From assembly GCF_900188235.1 (NCBI RefSeq), contig NZ_FZNT01000010.1, forward strand, positions 1 to 64,000: a stretch of DNA of 64,000 bases, read 5' to 3'. Origin of the DNA: Lutibacter agarilyticus (GTDB taxonomy: Bacteria > Bacteroidota > Bacteroidia > Flavobacteriales > Flavobacteriaceae). Position 1 is the stretch's first letter, and each line of letters starts with the position of its first letter. Both the position numbers and the translations under genes were made by a program. Shown piece by piece: positions 1-7,483 of this stretch. A model generated the notes under the pieces. That model worked only from the letters and a program-made list of their open reading frames with translations, was not told the origin of the DNA and made no database searches.

Positions 1-2
1 TT

Positions 3-233
3 TCAGAAACTCAATTTCCAATAAGAGTATTACCTTTTATAGCCAATGATTTAGTAATTGTTTTAGACAAAACAGCTATTTGCCAACATTTACACGAAGC
101 GTATGCTTTAACTTCAAAAAGAGAAAGAACTTTTGGCGTTTTTATAGCAGGGCCTTCAAAAACTGCAGATATTGAACAGTGTTTAGTGGTTGGTGCACAA
201 GGAGCTATGAGTTTAACAGTCGTTTTAATTTAA
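3..233 (+). CDS. LutC-type LUD-domain protein, 3' end only
   Basis: The window opens inside a reading frame whose last 76 residues are visible. The segment with GPSKTADIEQCLVVGAQGAM matches the conserved end of LUD-domain proteins (LutC/YkgG family), which take part in oxidising L-lactate to pyruvate together with LutA and LutB. The 5' part lies outside the window. The gene ends 26 bases before an FucO-like dehydrogenase on the same strand, so the two are probably co-transcribed. That fits handling of lactaldehyde and lactate from deoxysugar breakdown, though this pathway link is inference. Family assignment rests on the C-terminal motif alone. Confidence 0.75.
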   Translation, partial: SETQFPIRVLPFIANDLVIVLDKTAICQHLHEAYALTSKRERTFGVFIAGPSKTADIEQCLVVGAQGAMSLTVVLI

Positions 234-259
234 CAAATAAAAATAAAATAAATATAAAA

Positions 260-1414
260 ATGTTAGAGAGTAGAAGAATCTATTTACCACCATTAAGTTT
301 AATTGGTCCTGGAGCCTTAAACGATCTTGGAGAAGAATTAAAAGGGTTGCCTTACGAAAAGTGTCTTTTTGTAACCGACAAAATTTTGGTACAATTAGGT
401 GTTGCAGAAAAAGTATCAGAAGTTTTAAAAGAAGCAGGTGTAGAGGCTGTTATTTTTGACAATGTTCAACCTAACCCAACGGTTAAAAATGTTACTAATG
501 GTTTAAAAATGTTACAGGAAAATGACTGTGATTTTATTTTAACATTAGGAGGAGGTTCTCCTCAAGATTGTGGAAAAGCTATTGGAATTTTAGCTACAAA
601 TGGTGGAGATATTAAAGATTATGAAGGAATTCATGTGTCAAAAAAAGTATCATTACCAATTATAGCAATCAACACAACTGCTGGTACTGCTAGTGAAGTA
701 ACCATTAATTACGTAATTACAGATGTAGCACGTCAGGTAAAAATGGTAATGGTGGATAAAAACTGTTTGGTTTCTATTGCTGTAAACGACCCTGTTTTAA
801 TGTTAGGTAAACCAGCTGCTTTAACTGCAGCAACAGGTATGGATGCTTTAACACATGCAATTGAGACGTATGTTACTAAAGGTGCTTTTGGATGGAGTGA
901 TGCTTTGGCTTTAGAATCTATTAAATTGATTTCAAAAAGTTTAGAAGAAGCTGTACATAATGGTTCAAATCTTGAAGCTAGAAGTAAAATGGCTTGGGGG
1001 CAATTTATTGCTGGTCAGGCATTTTCTAATGCAGGTTTAGGATTTGTACATTCTATGGCGCACCAATTAGGTGGAACTTATGATTTACCTCATGGGGTTG
1101 CAAATGCGGTTTTATTGCCACACGTTGAAAAATTTAATATTCCTGCTTGTGCTAATAAATTGAAAAAAGTCGCAAGAGCTATGGGTGTTGGAGTTTTAGA
1201 TATGAGTGATGAAGAAGGAGCAAATGCGGCAATTGAAGCTATTAAAAAATTATCTAAAGCTGTTGGAATTCCTTCAGGATTGAAAGAGTTAGGTGTAAAA
1301 GAAGAAGATTTTGAAGCGATGGCTAAAAACGCTATTGCTGATGTTTGTACAGGAGGTAACCCAAGAGATGTAACTGTAGAAGATGCCATCGCTATTTACA
1401 AAGCAGCTATGTAA
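260..1414 (+). CDS. fucO: Iron-containing alcohol dehydrogenase, FucO-like lactaldehyde reductase/propanediol oxidoreductase
   Basis: This is a 384-residue group III (iron-dependent) alcohol dehydrogenase. The NAD-binding GGGSPQD lies at residues 97-103. The metal ligands expected for FucO are all present: D195 and H199 in DALTHAIE, H264 in FVHSMAH and H278 in LPHG. VTINYVITD and DVCTGGNPR are close to E. coli FucO, which interconverts L-lactaldehyde and 1,2-propanediol. The start at 260 is chosen because an in-frame extension back to 179 overlaps the upstream LUD gene and does not look like protein. A general NAD-dependent alcohol dehydrogenase role cannot be excluded. A bidirectional hairpin follows. 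Confidence 0.85.
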   Translation: MLESRRIYLPPLSLIGPGALNDLGEELKGLPYEKCLFVTDKILVQLGVAEKVSEVLKEAGVEAVIFDNVQPNPTVKNVTNGLKMLQENDCDFILTLGGGSPQDCGKAIGILATNGGDIKDYEGIHVSKKVSLPIIAINTTAGTASEVTINYVITDVARQVKMVMVDKNCLVSIAVNDPVLMLGKPAALTAATGMDALTHAIETYVTKGAFGWSDALALESIKLISKSLEEAVHNGSNLEARSKMAWGQFIAGQAFSNAGLGFVHSMAHQLGGTYDLPHGVANAVLLPHVEKFNIPACANKLKKVARAMGVGVLDMSDEEGANAAIEAIKKLSKAVGIPSGLKELGVKEEDFEAMAKNAIADVCTGGNPRDVTVEDAIAIYKAAM

Positions 1415-1423
1415 TAAATTAAA

Positions 1424-1465
1424 TGACTTTGCTTATTTTATATTAATATCAAATAAGCAAAGTCA
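1424..1465. terminator. Bidirectional terminator hairpin
   Basis: Perfect 15-bp arms (TGACTTTGCTTATTT and its complement) enclose a 12-base loop between two convergent genes. Runs of T/A flank both sides, so it can serve fucO on the plus strand and the GerW-type gene on the minus strand. Confidence 0.75.
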
Positions 1466-1505
1466 ATACTTTAACTAAATTTAGTTGAACTAATTTTTTA
1501 AAAAA

Positions 1506-1877
1506 TTAAGCGGGTTCAGCTTCTTTTGTCATTCTAACTTTAGCTAAATTTTCAATAAGGTCAGGAACTTTTTCAAATAAAGCAGCTAAGCCATGACTTT
1601 TACCTGTTTCAAGAAATGAAATTTCATCGCCTTTAGTTACTAAAAATCCAATAGGTTCAATTCCTACACCTGCTCCAGCACCCATTCCTTCACCTTTAAG
1701 GTCTTTTTTTTGAAAACCTTCTCCTCCGCCAGATCCAAATCCAAATCCGACTTTTATTACCGGTACACATTTAAATTCTCCCAATTCAAATGGCTGTCCA
1801 ACAACTGTTTCTGTTTTTACTTCAGTTTTTATGAAGTCTGTAATTTGTTTTAATAATTCGTCAAAATGTACTTCCAT
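1506..1877 (-). CDS. GerW/YtfJ-family protein
   Basis: A 123-residue protein with the family layout: a short helical N-terminus (FDELLKQITDFIKTE), a TVVGQPFELGEFKCVPVIKV block, a glycine-rich stretch (GFGFGSGGGEGF), then GAGAGVGIEPIGFLVT. This is the YtfJ/GerW family, named for spore germination in Bacillus but widespread in non-sporulating bacteria, where its role is unknown. It sits 12 bases behind a DUF2953-like membrane protein, the same pairing as ytfI-ytfJ in Bacillus, so the two probably act together. No export signal is seen. Confidence 0.85.
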   Translation of the reverse strand: MEVHFDELLKQITDFIKTEVKTETVVGQPFELGEFKCVPVIKVGFGFGSGGGEGFQKKDLKGEGMGAGAGVGIEPIGFLVTKGDEISFLETGKSHGLAALFEKVPDLIENLAKVRMTKEAEPA

Positions 1878-1889
1878 AATTTTTATTTT

Positions 1890-2378
1890 TTAATTAATAA
1901 ATGATCTTATCATATCAATCGGCCTATTTTCTATATGCAGTGCCAATTGATTTTTATTTTTAAAATTCACACTAAAGTTTCCTGCGGAATAATTTAATAA
2001 TGAAAATATAGCGTACAGTTTTACATTTAAAATAGGATCTCCCGTATCAATTTTTAGGAGCATTTTCTTCACCTTAAAAGATTTTAAAATGCGCACTATT
2101 TTTTTAAATTTTACAGGTTGTTTATTGAAAGATTTTTGCTCTTTTTTATTCCTTTTAGACCATTTGTATTTTAAAGGGTAAAAATAAAAAGTCATAAATA
2201 ACACGTTTAGTTTTACTCGTAACAACTCAATCTTAATGGGTTCTAAGCTTGCTTTTGCCAATCCTTTAACCTGCACATAATATTCATTGGTATCTGTGTC
2301 AATAAATAAAATGATAGGCATTAATAATACATATAATACAACTAAAAGAAATACGAGTATACTACCTGTTAAAACCAT
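1890..2378 (-). CDS. DUF2953-like membrane-anchored protein
   Basis: From the chosen Met the protein has 162 residues. It begins with a hydrophobic segment (VLTGSILVFLLVVLYVLLMP), followed by a beta-like region and a basic stretch around KWSKRNKKEQK. Size, the single N-terminal anchor and the position directly before a GerW-family gene match the DUF2953 (YtfI) pattern, but sequence similarity is judged by eye. An upstream in-frame Met at 2426 would add 16 residues (MLQLKKYCYF...) before the anchor; I prefer the shorter form because the anchor then starts at the N-terminus. Function is not known. Confidence 0.6.
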   Translation of the reverse strand: MVLTGSILVFLLVVLYVLLMPIILFIDTDTNEYYVQVKGLAKASLEPIKIELLRVKLNVLFMTFYFYPLKYKWSKRNKKEQKSFNKQPVKFKKIVRILKSFKVKKMLLKIDTGDPILNVKLYAIFSLLNYSAGNFSVNFKNKNQLALHIENRPIDMIRSFIN

Positions 2379-2478
2379 AACTTGTTTATTTATAGTGAAA
2401 TAACAATATTTTTTAAGTTGTAGCAATGATATGTGTTAATTAGCTGTTTTTTTTTATGTAATGTGGTTTTACACCAAA

Positions 2479-2522
2479 TTGAGGAATATCATTTTGAGTG
2501 AATAATTATGAGGGTAATTTTA
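2479..2522 (+). promoter_or_regulatory. FNR/CRP-like site plus -7 box, site 1
   Basis: TTGAGGAATATCAT (2479-2492) is followed by TAATTTTA (2515-2522), with 33 bp between centres. The same 14-mer and the same -7 octamer recur in front of the DUF2267 gene on the other strand. Transcription would start near 2526 and run into a region without a convincing gene. Confidence 0.55.
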
Positions 2523-2524
2523 GA

Positions 2525-2660
2525 TAGTTAAAAACTCAGAATTATGTTATTAGTAAATTTTAGAAGAATATTACCTTGGAGTTCTTAAATTTAGTAAATC
2601 AAAAAATGAAAAGTTTAAAAAGCTACAACCAAAAGAGGTTAAAATTTCTTAATCTTTTTA
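2525..2660 (+). ncRNA. Candidate small RNA or leader in a 515-bp gap
   Basis: The gap 2427-2941 holds no convincing gene. A predicted activator-dependent promoter points into it. About 110 bases on, a weak stem (AGGTTAA, 2636-2642, pairing with TTAATCT, 2649-2655, one G-U pair) is followed by a short T run, like an intrinsic terminator. A 28-codon frame (2606-2692, MKSLKSYNQKRLK...) overlaps it, and a second short frame ends in KKLQPKEVKIS; neither has family support. The transcript could instead be a long leader of the PepSY-like gene at 2942. Confidence 0.3.
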
Positions 2661-2831
2661 CTTTAAGGAGTTGTCTTATAAATTTCACATAGTTTATGGG
2701 CAATGGTTATCTAATTTTATTCATTTAATAGATAGTTAATTTGGTTTGAAGTATTCTTAAAATAATTGTAGCATTTTATAGTTTTTTTGAGAATACTTTT
2801 TTATGTAGGCTGATAAACATCATAAATAGAA

Positions 2832-2875
2832 CTGATTCAACTCATTTTTTACTAAAGGTTTCTATCATACCTTCA
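2832..2875 (+). promoter_or_regulatory. FNR/CRP-like site plus -7 box, site 2
   Basis: CTGATTCAACTCAT (2832-2845) lies 33 bp centre-to-centre from TACCTTCA (2868-2875). The predicted start is about 60 bases before the PepSY-like gene. Both elements are weaker than in the best sites; the support is mainly the exact spacing. Confidence 0.4.
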
Positions 2876-2941
2876 TCAAAGAAAAGTGAAGTATTTTTAA
2901 AAATACTTTCAATTATAAATTTATTTAAAAGATTTAAAGTC

Positions 2942-3439
2942 ATGAGAAAATTAATTATTGGCTTAATTATTATTGGATTTGCCATCCAAGCACAGGCTCA
3001 GGTTGAGGAGCTTTCAGAAGTAGTTGTCTCAGCTTCTAATTACAAATATTTAACAAAAGTAGGTCTTGAAAATGCTTCAGTATTAGTATCAGAATTAGAA
3101 GAAAAGGTTGCTAATTTTGATTTAAAATCAGCTGACTTCTATAGTGAAGATAATGATTCGTACGTAGTTTCCTTTTTCATTCCACAAGGTAAAGTTTTAG
3201 CTTCGTATGATAGTGACGGAAATATTATAAGAACTGTTGAACGATTTAATAATGTGAAATTACCAAGAGAAGTTATTGAATCTGTAGCTAAACAATATCC
3301 AAATTGGACCTTTGCTAAAGATACCTATTTAGTAAATTATTACGATTTTGGTAAAATTTCTAAACGTTACAAAATTACTTTAGAAAATGGAGACAAACGC
3401 ATTAAAATAAAAACCGATATTGAAGGTAATTTTATATAG
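2942..3439 (+). CDS. Secreted PepSY-like protein
   Basis: A 165-residue protein with a clear signal peptide (LIIGLIIIGFAIQAQAQ). The mature part carries SYDSDGNIIRTVERFNN, then KLPREVIESVAKQYPNWTF and a final basic ENGDKRIKIKTDIEGNFI. This alternation (YDxxGxxxxT, then LPxxVxxxxxxxYPxW, then a C-terminal xxGxFI) resembles the PepSY-like fold common in Bacteroidota periplasmic proteins. Function of such stand-alone copies is unknown. A possible FNR-like promoter lies upstream and a strong hairpin follows. Confidence 0.6.
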   Translation: MRKLIIGLIIIGFAIQAQAQVEELSEVVVSASNYKYLTKVGLENASVLVSELEEKVANFDLKSADFYSEDNDSYVVSFFIPQGKVLASYDSDGNIIRTVERFNNVKLPREVIESVAKQYPNWTFAKDTYLVNYYDFGKISKRYKITLENGDKRIKIKTDIEGNFI

Positions 3440-3450
3440 ATATTAAATAA

Positions 3451-3488
3451 CCAAAGCGGTCTTAAAATTAATTTTAAGACCGCTTTGG
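3451..3488. terminator. Perfect 18-bp inverted repeat, probable terminator
   Basis: Arms CCAAAGCGGTCTTAAAAT and its exact complement are separated by TA, 11 bases after the PepSY-like gene. The plus-strand side is followed by GGTTAAG, so there is no proper T tract and termination is less certain than the stem strength suggests. Confidence 0.5.
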
Positions 3489-3527
3489 GTTAAGTGTTTA
3501 TTATCATCTAATTAAATAAATTGATAT

Positions 3528-4160
3528 ATGAAAAACTGGGTAATTATATTCGTTTTTTTTATACTTTTAAGTTGTTCTTCAACTAGAATTAATGAAAGTT
3601 GGAGGAATCCTGAGTATGTGAATTATCAACCCAGTAAGGTACTGATATTAGGCATAACTCCTAATCTAACAGCTCGAAAAATTTATGAAGAAAAATTGAA
3701 ATTGGCATTTATTCACAAAGGTGTTATGGCCAATGAAGGAACTACTATTTTTAAGCGTTCTTTCACCAATTTAAAGCAAACAGAAGAGGATATTGAAGAA
3801 CAAATTGATACCTTGTTGGAAAAAGGCTACGATGCTATTTTAATATCAGCAGTTAAAGGGTATGAAAACAGAATAACTTACCGAGGCGAATTGCTTAGAA
3901 ATGATATAAGATTTAATAGGTTTGGTCCCTATTACTATTTACATCAAGATGTATATTTTGACGATGAAATTTATCAGGAATACAAAGTTTACCATATAGA
4001 AATATCGTTATACGATTTAAAAAGTAAAACTGAAAAATCTTTAGTTTGGGTAGCTTCGTATGATATTATTGATCCAAAAAAAATAAAAGCTACCATTAAA
4101 GATTGTGTAGATGCTATAGTAAGCTCTTTAGAAGAAGAAGGTATTTTACCCTTAAATTAA
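3528..4160 (+). CDS. Hypothetical lipoprotein
   Basis: A 210-residue protein with a lipoprotein signal (IIFVFFILLSCSS, Cys at residue 16). The mature region begins with INESWRNPEYVNYQPSKVLILG, a start often seen in DUF4136-like envelope lipoproteins, and includes IDTLLEKGYDAILISAVKGYEN, the kind of nucleotide-binding-like strand-helix pattern found in that group. A Tyr-rich segment (FGPYYYLHQDVYFDD) lies in the middle. I do not recognise a specific function. It stands between a strong hairpin and the FNR-like promoter of the Mla operon, so it is probably its own unit. Confidence 0.6.
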   Translation: MKNWVIIFVFFILLSCSSTRINESWRNPEYVNYQPSKVLILGITPNLTARKIYEEKLKLAFIHKGVMANEGTTIFKRSFTNLKQTEEDIEEQIDTLLEKGYDAILISAVKGYENRITYRGELLRNDIRFNRFGPYYYLHQDVYFDDEIYQEYKVYHIEISLYDLKSKTEKSLVWVASYDIIDPKKIKATIKDCVDAIVSSLEEEGILPLN

Positions 4161-4278
4161 GTTGGGAATTAATTCTTTAAAAACAGCGTAATACCTGTTC
4201 AGGTAATATTTCATAACAAATTGTATTGAGCACTGCTATTGTTTTTTATAATATTTCTATTTTTAATAACACTTCAAG

Positions 4279-4322
4279 CTGAGGAATATCATTTCAAAAC
4301 AATAGGATTCTTCCTACTTTCA
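4279..4322 (+). promoter_or_regulatory. FNR/CRP-like site plus -7 box, site 3 (Mla operon)
   Basis: CTGAGGAATATCAT (4279-4292) and TACTTTCA (4315-4322) are 33 bp apart centre to centre. The predicted start near 4326 leaves a leader of about 27 bases before mlaE. Confidence 0.6.
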
Positions 4323-4352
4323 ATAAGTGAATCTTGACTAAAGTTTTTATTT

Positions 4353-5135
4353 ATGGCAATTTCACTTAAAATATCACAAAATATTAAGTCTTTTTTTCTT
4401 GAAATAGGTGAACTATCATTTTTCGCTATTCGTTTTTTTAAAGAAGCTTTTACAAAACCATTTGAGTTTAAAGAATTACTTCGTCAATGCTACAATATGG
4501 GTAACAGATCTATATTACTAGTTGGTGTTACGGGATTTATTTTAGGTTTGGTTTTTACGTTACAATCTCGTCCAACTTTATTGGAGTTTGGTGCTGTTGC
4601 TTGGATGCCATCTATGGTAAGTATTTCAATAGTTAGAGAAATAGGTCCGGTAATTATAGCACTAATTTGTGCTGGGAAAATTAGCTCAGGAATTGGTGCC
4701 GAACTGGGTTCCATGCGTGTAACTGAACAAATTGATGCTATGGAAGTTTCAGGTACAAATCCGTTTAAATATTTAGTGGTAACACGCGTTGTTGCGGCAA
4801 CCCTTATGTTGCCTTTATTAATTGTTTTTGGAGATACCATTGCGCTGATAGGATCGGCATTGATAGAGTATTTAAAAGGGGAAGTTTCGTTTTTATTGTA
4901 TTTTAATAAAGTAGTAAAAGCGTTAAAGTTTTCTGATGTTTTACCCGCTACAGCTAAATCTTTTTTCTTTGGATTTGCCATTGGCTTGGTAGGCAGTTTT
5001 AAAGGTTACTACTGTAAAAAAGGAACTATGGGGGTTGGTGAGGCTTCAAATTCTGCAGTAGTTTATGCATCTATGTTATTGTTTATTATCGATTTTATAG
5101 CTGTTTTTGTTTCTGATATATTCTTTGAAATTTAA
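4353..5135 (+). CDS. mlaE: MlaE-family ABC transporter permease
   Basis: A 260-residue membrane protein of the MlaE/YrbE permease family, which moves phospholipids or other lipids between inner and outer membranes. Family marks are SIVREIGPVIIALICAGKIS and GAELGSMRVTEQIDAMEV, the latter being the signature loop that touches the ATPase, plus about five hydrophobic segments. The ATPase gene starts two bases after its stop and the MCE protein follows, giving the standard order mlaE-mlaF-mlaD. An FNR-like promoter lies directly upstream. Substrate is inferred from the family only. Confidence 0.9.
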   Translation: MAISLKISQNIKSFFLEIGELSFFAIRFFKEAFTKPFEFKELLRQCYNMGNRSILLVGVTGFILGLVFTLQSRPTLLEFGAVAWMPSMVSISIVREIGPVIIALICAGKISSGIGAELGSMRVTEQIDAMEVSGTNPFKYLVVTRVVAATLMLPLLIVFGDTIALIGSALIEYLKGEVSFLLYFNKVVKALKFSDVLPATAKSFFFGFAIGLVGSFKGYYCKKGTMGVGEASNSAVVYASMLLFIIDFIAVFVSDIFFEI

Positions 5136-5137
5136 AA

Positions 5138-5878
5138 ATGAAAAAATACAACAACATACAATCCGTTTTAAAAATTAGGGAGCTGAGAAAAAGTTTTGGA
5201 GACAATCATGTGTTGAATGGTTTTTCTTTGGATTTATATGAAGGAGAGAATTTAGTGATTATGGGAAAATCAGGTTCTGGAAAATCTGTAATGATAAAAT
5301 GCCTTGTAGGTTTGTTGTTTCCTGATAGTGGTAAAATTGAAATCATGGGGAATGATATTGCGGATTTAAAACAGGTTGATATGAATATTTTGCGAATGCA
5401 AATAGGTTTTTTATTCCAAGGAAGTGCTTTGTATGATTCTATGACAGTTCGTGAAAATTTGGAGTTTCCATTGCGGAAACACAAAGAAATGTATGAAAAA
5501 AAAGACGAATTAGTTGTTGAAACCTTAGAAAGTGTAGGATTGCTTTCAGCCATTGATTTAATGCCAGAGGAACTTTCTGGAGGAATGAAAAGGCGTGTTG
5601 CATTAGCCAGAGCTTTAATACTAAAACCTAAAATTATAATTTATGATGAACCAACAACAGGTTTAGATCCAATAACCGCCAAAGAGATTATTCAATTAAT
5701 GAGAGCAATTCAAGAAAAATACAATACATCTTCATTAATAATTACGCACGATATTGATTGTGCTAGGGTAATTTCAAATAGGATGATTTTATTAATTGAT
5801 GGAGTTAATTATGCAGAAGGAACTTTTAATGAATTAGCAAACTCAACGGATAAAAAAATTAAGGCATTTTTTAAATAA
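5138..5878 (+). CDS. mlaF: MlaF-family ABC transporter ATPase
   Basis: A 246-residue ATP-binding subunit. Walker A is GKSGSGKS at 43-50, the Q-loop FLFQGSALYDS follows near 91-101, the signature LSGGM is at 146-150 and Walker B IIIYDEPTTGLDP starts at 166. The H-loop His lies in LIITHDIDCA. The SALYDSMTVRENLEFPL stretch is typical of MlaF, which powers lipid exchange with MlaE and MlaD. It starts two bases after mlaE, so the two are translationally close. Confidence 0.92.
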   Translation: MKKYNNIQSVLKIRELRKSFGDNHVLNGFSLDLYEGENLVIMGKSGSGKSVMIKCLVGLLFPDSGKIEIMGNDIADLKQVDMNILRMQIGFLFQGSALYDSMTVRENLEFPLRKHKEMYEKKDELVVETLESVGLLSAIDLMPEELSGGMKRRVALARALILKPKIIIYDEPTTGLDPITAKEIIQLMRAIQEKYNTSSLIITHDIDCARVISNRMILLIDGVNYAEGTFNELANSTDKKIKAFFK

Positions 5879-5885
5879 CAAGAAA

Positions 5886-6878
5886 ATGAAAAAGTCAAAT
5901 TCACAAAAAATTAGTTTGGGAGTATTTGTTGTTATATCAACATTACTCTTAATCTCTATACTATACTTTATAGGAAATAGGCAAAATATTTTTGGTAAAA
6001 CATTTAAAATCAGCGCTATTTTTAACAATGTAAACGGTTTGCAGTTAGGAAATAATGTTCGGTATTCAGGTATTAATGTAGGGACTGTAAAAGGCATTAC
6101 AATGATAAATGATACCTCAATTTGCGTTGATATGGTTTTAGAAAATAAAATGTTGAAACACATTAAAAAGAATGCCATTGCCGCTATTGGATCAGATGGT
6201 TTGGTAGGTAGTATGGTTATAAATATTGCACCTAATAGCGAAGCGTCTACTCCTCTTATACCTGGAGATACCATTGTGTCTTACAGTAGAATTACAACAA
6301 CCGATATGCTTTCAACCCTAAATACTACCAATGAAAACGCAGCATTGTTAGTGTCTGATTTACTGAAAATTACTTCAGCAATAACAGAAGGGAAAGGAAC
6401 GCTAGGCTTGTTAATTACCGATGAAGAAATGGCTTTTAATTTAAAAAAAACCACCTCAAATCTAAGAAGTATGAGTTTAAATGCCAATAAAACCATGGTT
6501 GAAATAAAAAACATTATAACTGCAGTAAATTACGATGAAAGTTTTGCGGCCGTTCTTCTTAGTGATTCTATTTCGGCAACGCAATTAAAATCAATTATTA
6601 CAAATTTAGAAACCTCAAGTCGTGGAATTGATAGCTTAATGTTAAATGTAAATAAAGTTTTATTAAGTGCCAATAGCGGCTCTGGGACTATAAACTATAT
6701 TCTAAACGATAGTACTTTGGTTAGAAGTATAGATGCAATTGTTAAAAATTTAGAAGTAAGTAGTGTTAAACTAAATGAAAATTTAGAAGCCTTAAAACAT
6801 AATTTTTTAACGCGTGGTTATTTTAAAAAATTAGAAAAACAAAAAGCAAAAGAAGCAAAGAAGCTTAGGCGTAATTAA
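5886..6878 (+). CDS. mlaD: MlaD-family MCE protein
   Basis: A 330-residue protein with one N-terminal membrane segment (ISLGVFVVISTLLLISILYFIG) and an MCE domain beginning FKISAIFNNVNGLQLGNNVRYSGINVGTV, the lipid-binding module that forms a periplasmic hexamer on MlaE. The region after about residue 150 is helical with repeated short segments and ends in a very basic tail (KKLEKQKAKEAKKLRRN). It is longer than E. coli MlaD (about 180 residues), as is common in Bacteroidota. Seven bases separate it from mlaF. Confidence 0.88.
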   Translation: MKKSNSQKISLGVFVVISTLLLISILYFIGNRQNIFGKTFKISAIFNNVNGLQLGNNVRYSGINVGTVKGITMINDTSICVDMVLENKMLKHIKKNAIAAIGSDGLVGSMVINIAPNSEASTPLIPGDTIVSYSRITTTDMLSTLNTTNENAALLVSDLLKITSAITEGKGTLGLLITDEEMAFNLKKTTSNLRSMSLNANKTMVEIKNIITAVNYDESFAAVLLSDSISATQLKSIITNLETSSRGIDSLMLNVNKVLLSANSGSGTINYILNDSTLVRSIDAIVKNLEVSSVKLNENLEALKHNFLTRGYFKKLEKQKAKEAKKLRRN

Positions 6879-6889
6879 AATTTTGAATT

Positions 6890-7384
6890 ATGAAAGTTGA
6901 ACATTTAGAAGAGCGTGTTAAAGATTATAAAGTATCCATAAAAACAGTGGTTGAAAAGAAAATTCTTTGGGAAACAGAAACAAGAGATCTACTGCTTAAA
7001 ACCTTAAATGATATTGTGAAAAAATATGATATTGGCTGGAGAGTACAGGCACTTAGTTGGATTAATACCAATGAAGCTGTAAATATTACATTCGACTCTT
7101 TTCCGGTAGATTTAATTGATAAAACCAATCTAATTCCAACATATCAATTTCTTCAAGGAGGCGCCTTGGTTTTTTCTCAATCGTACAGCGGAGATGTAAA
7201 TGTATTTATGTTATTTCCAATTCCAACAAATATGAATGAGAACGAAACTGATGCTGATTTAGCAATTTATACACCTCAAAATATAACCGAGAAGGTAATT
7301 ATAGAAAAGGTTGATGAGTTTTTAAAAAAAATGATTGAATGGGAGGTGCCTCCTATAAAAGATAAGGTTGGCTACCTTAAATAG
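6890..7384 (+). CDS. Hypothetical protein, fourth gene of the Mla operon
   Basis: A 164-residue soluble protein with no signal peptide or membrane segment. It starts with a charged helix (VEHLEERVKDYKVSIKTVVEKK) and has a beta-rich centre (GGALVFSQSYSGDVNVFMLFPIP). I do not recognise a family. It begins 11 bases after mlaD and the next gene has its own promoter, so it is very probably transcribed with the lipid-transport genes and may assist them in the cytoplasm. Confidence 0.65.
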   Translation: MKVEHLEERVKDYKVSIKTVVEKKILWETETRDLLLKTLNDIVKKYDIGWRVQALSWINTNEAVNITFDSFPVDLIDKTNLIPTYQFLQGGALVFSQSYSGDVNVFMLFPIPTNMNENETDADLAIYTPQNITEKVIIEKVDEFLKKMIEWEVPPIKDKVGYLK

Positions 7385-7419
7385 CTTGCCATTGTTTTAA
7401 TGCGATATGGTACTAAATT

Positions 7420-7463
7420 TTGATGAAAATCATTTCAAAAAAAATATTTAAACCTTAATTTAG
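7420..7463 (+). promoter_or_regulatory. FNR/CRP-like site plus -7 box, site 4 (desaturase)
   Basis: TTGATGAAAATCAT (7420-7433) differs from the E. coli FNR consensus TTGAT-N4-ATCAA only at the last base. TAATTTAG (7456-7463) follows at the 33-bp centre spacing, giving a start near 7467 and a leader of about 17 bases. Confidence 0.65.
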
Positions 7464-7483
7464 AGTAGGTTAGCGGTATAATT

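Noticed and set aside
179..259. Longer start for the FucO-like enzyme
   Set aside because: It begins with GTG inside the upstream LUD gene, and the added residues do not match the family.
2606..2692. 28-codon frame MKSLKSYNQKRLKFLNL...
   Set aside because: Too short and without any known family; it overlaps a terminator-like stem. Kept only as a note in the small RNA entry.
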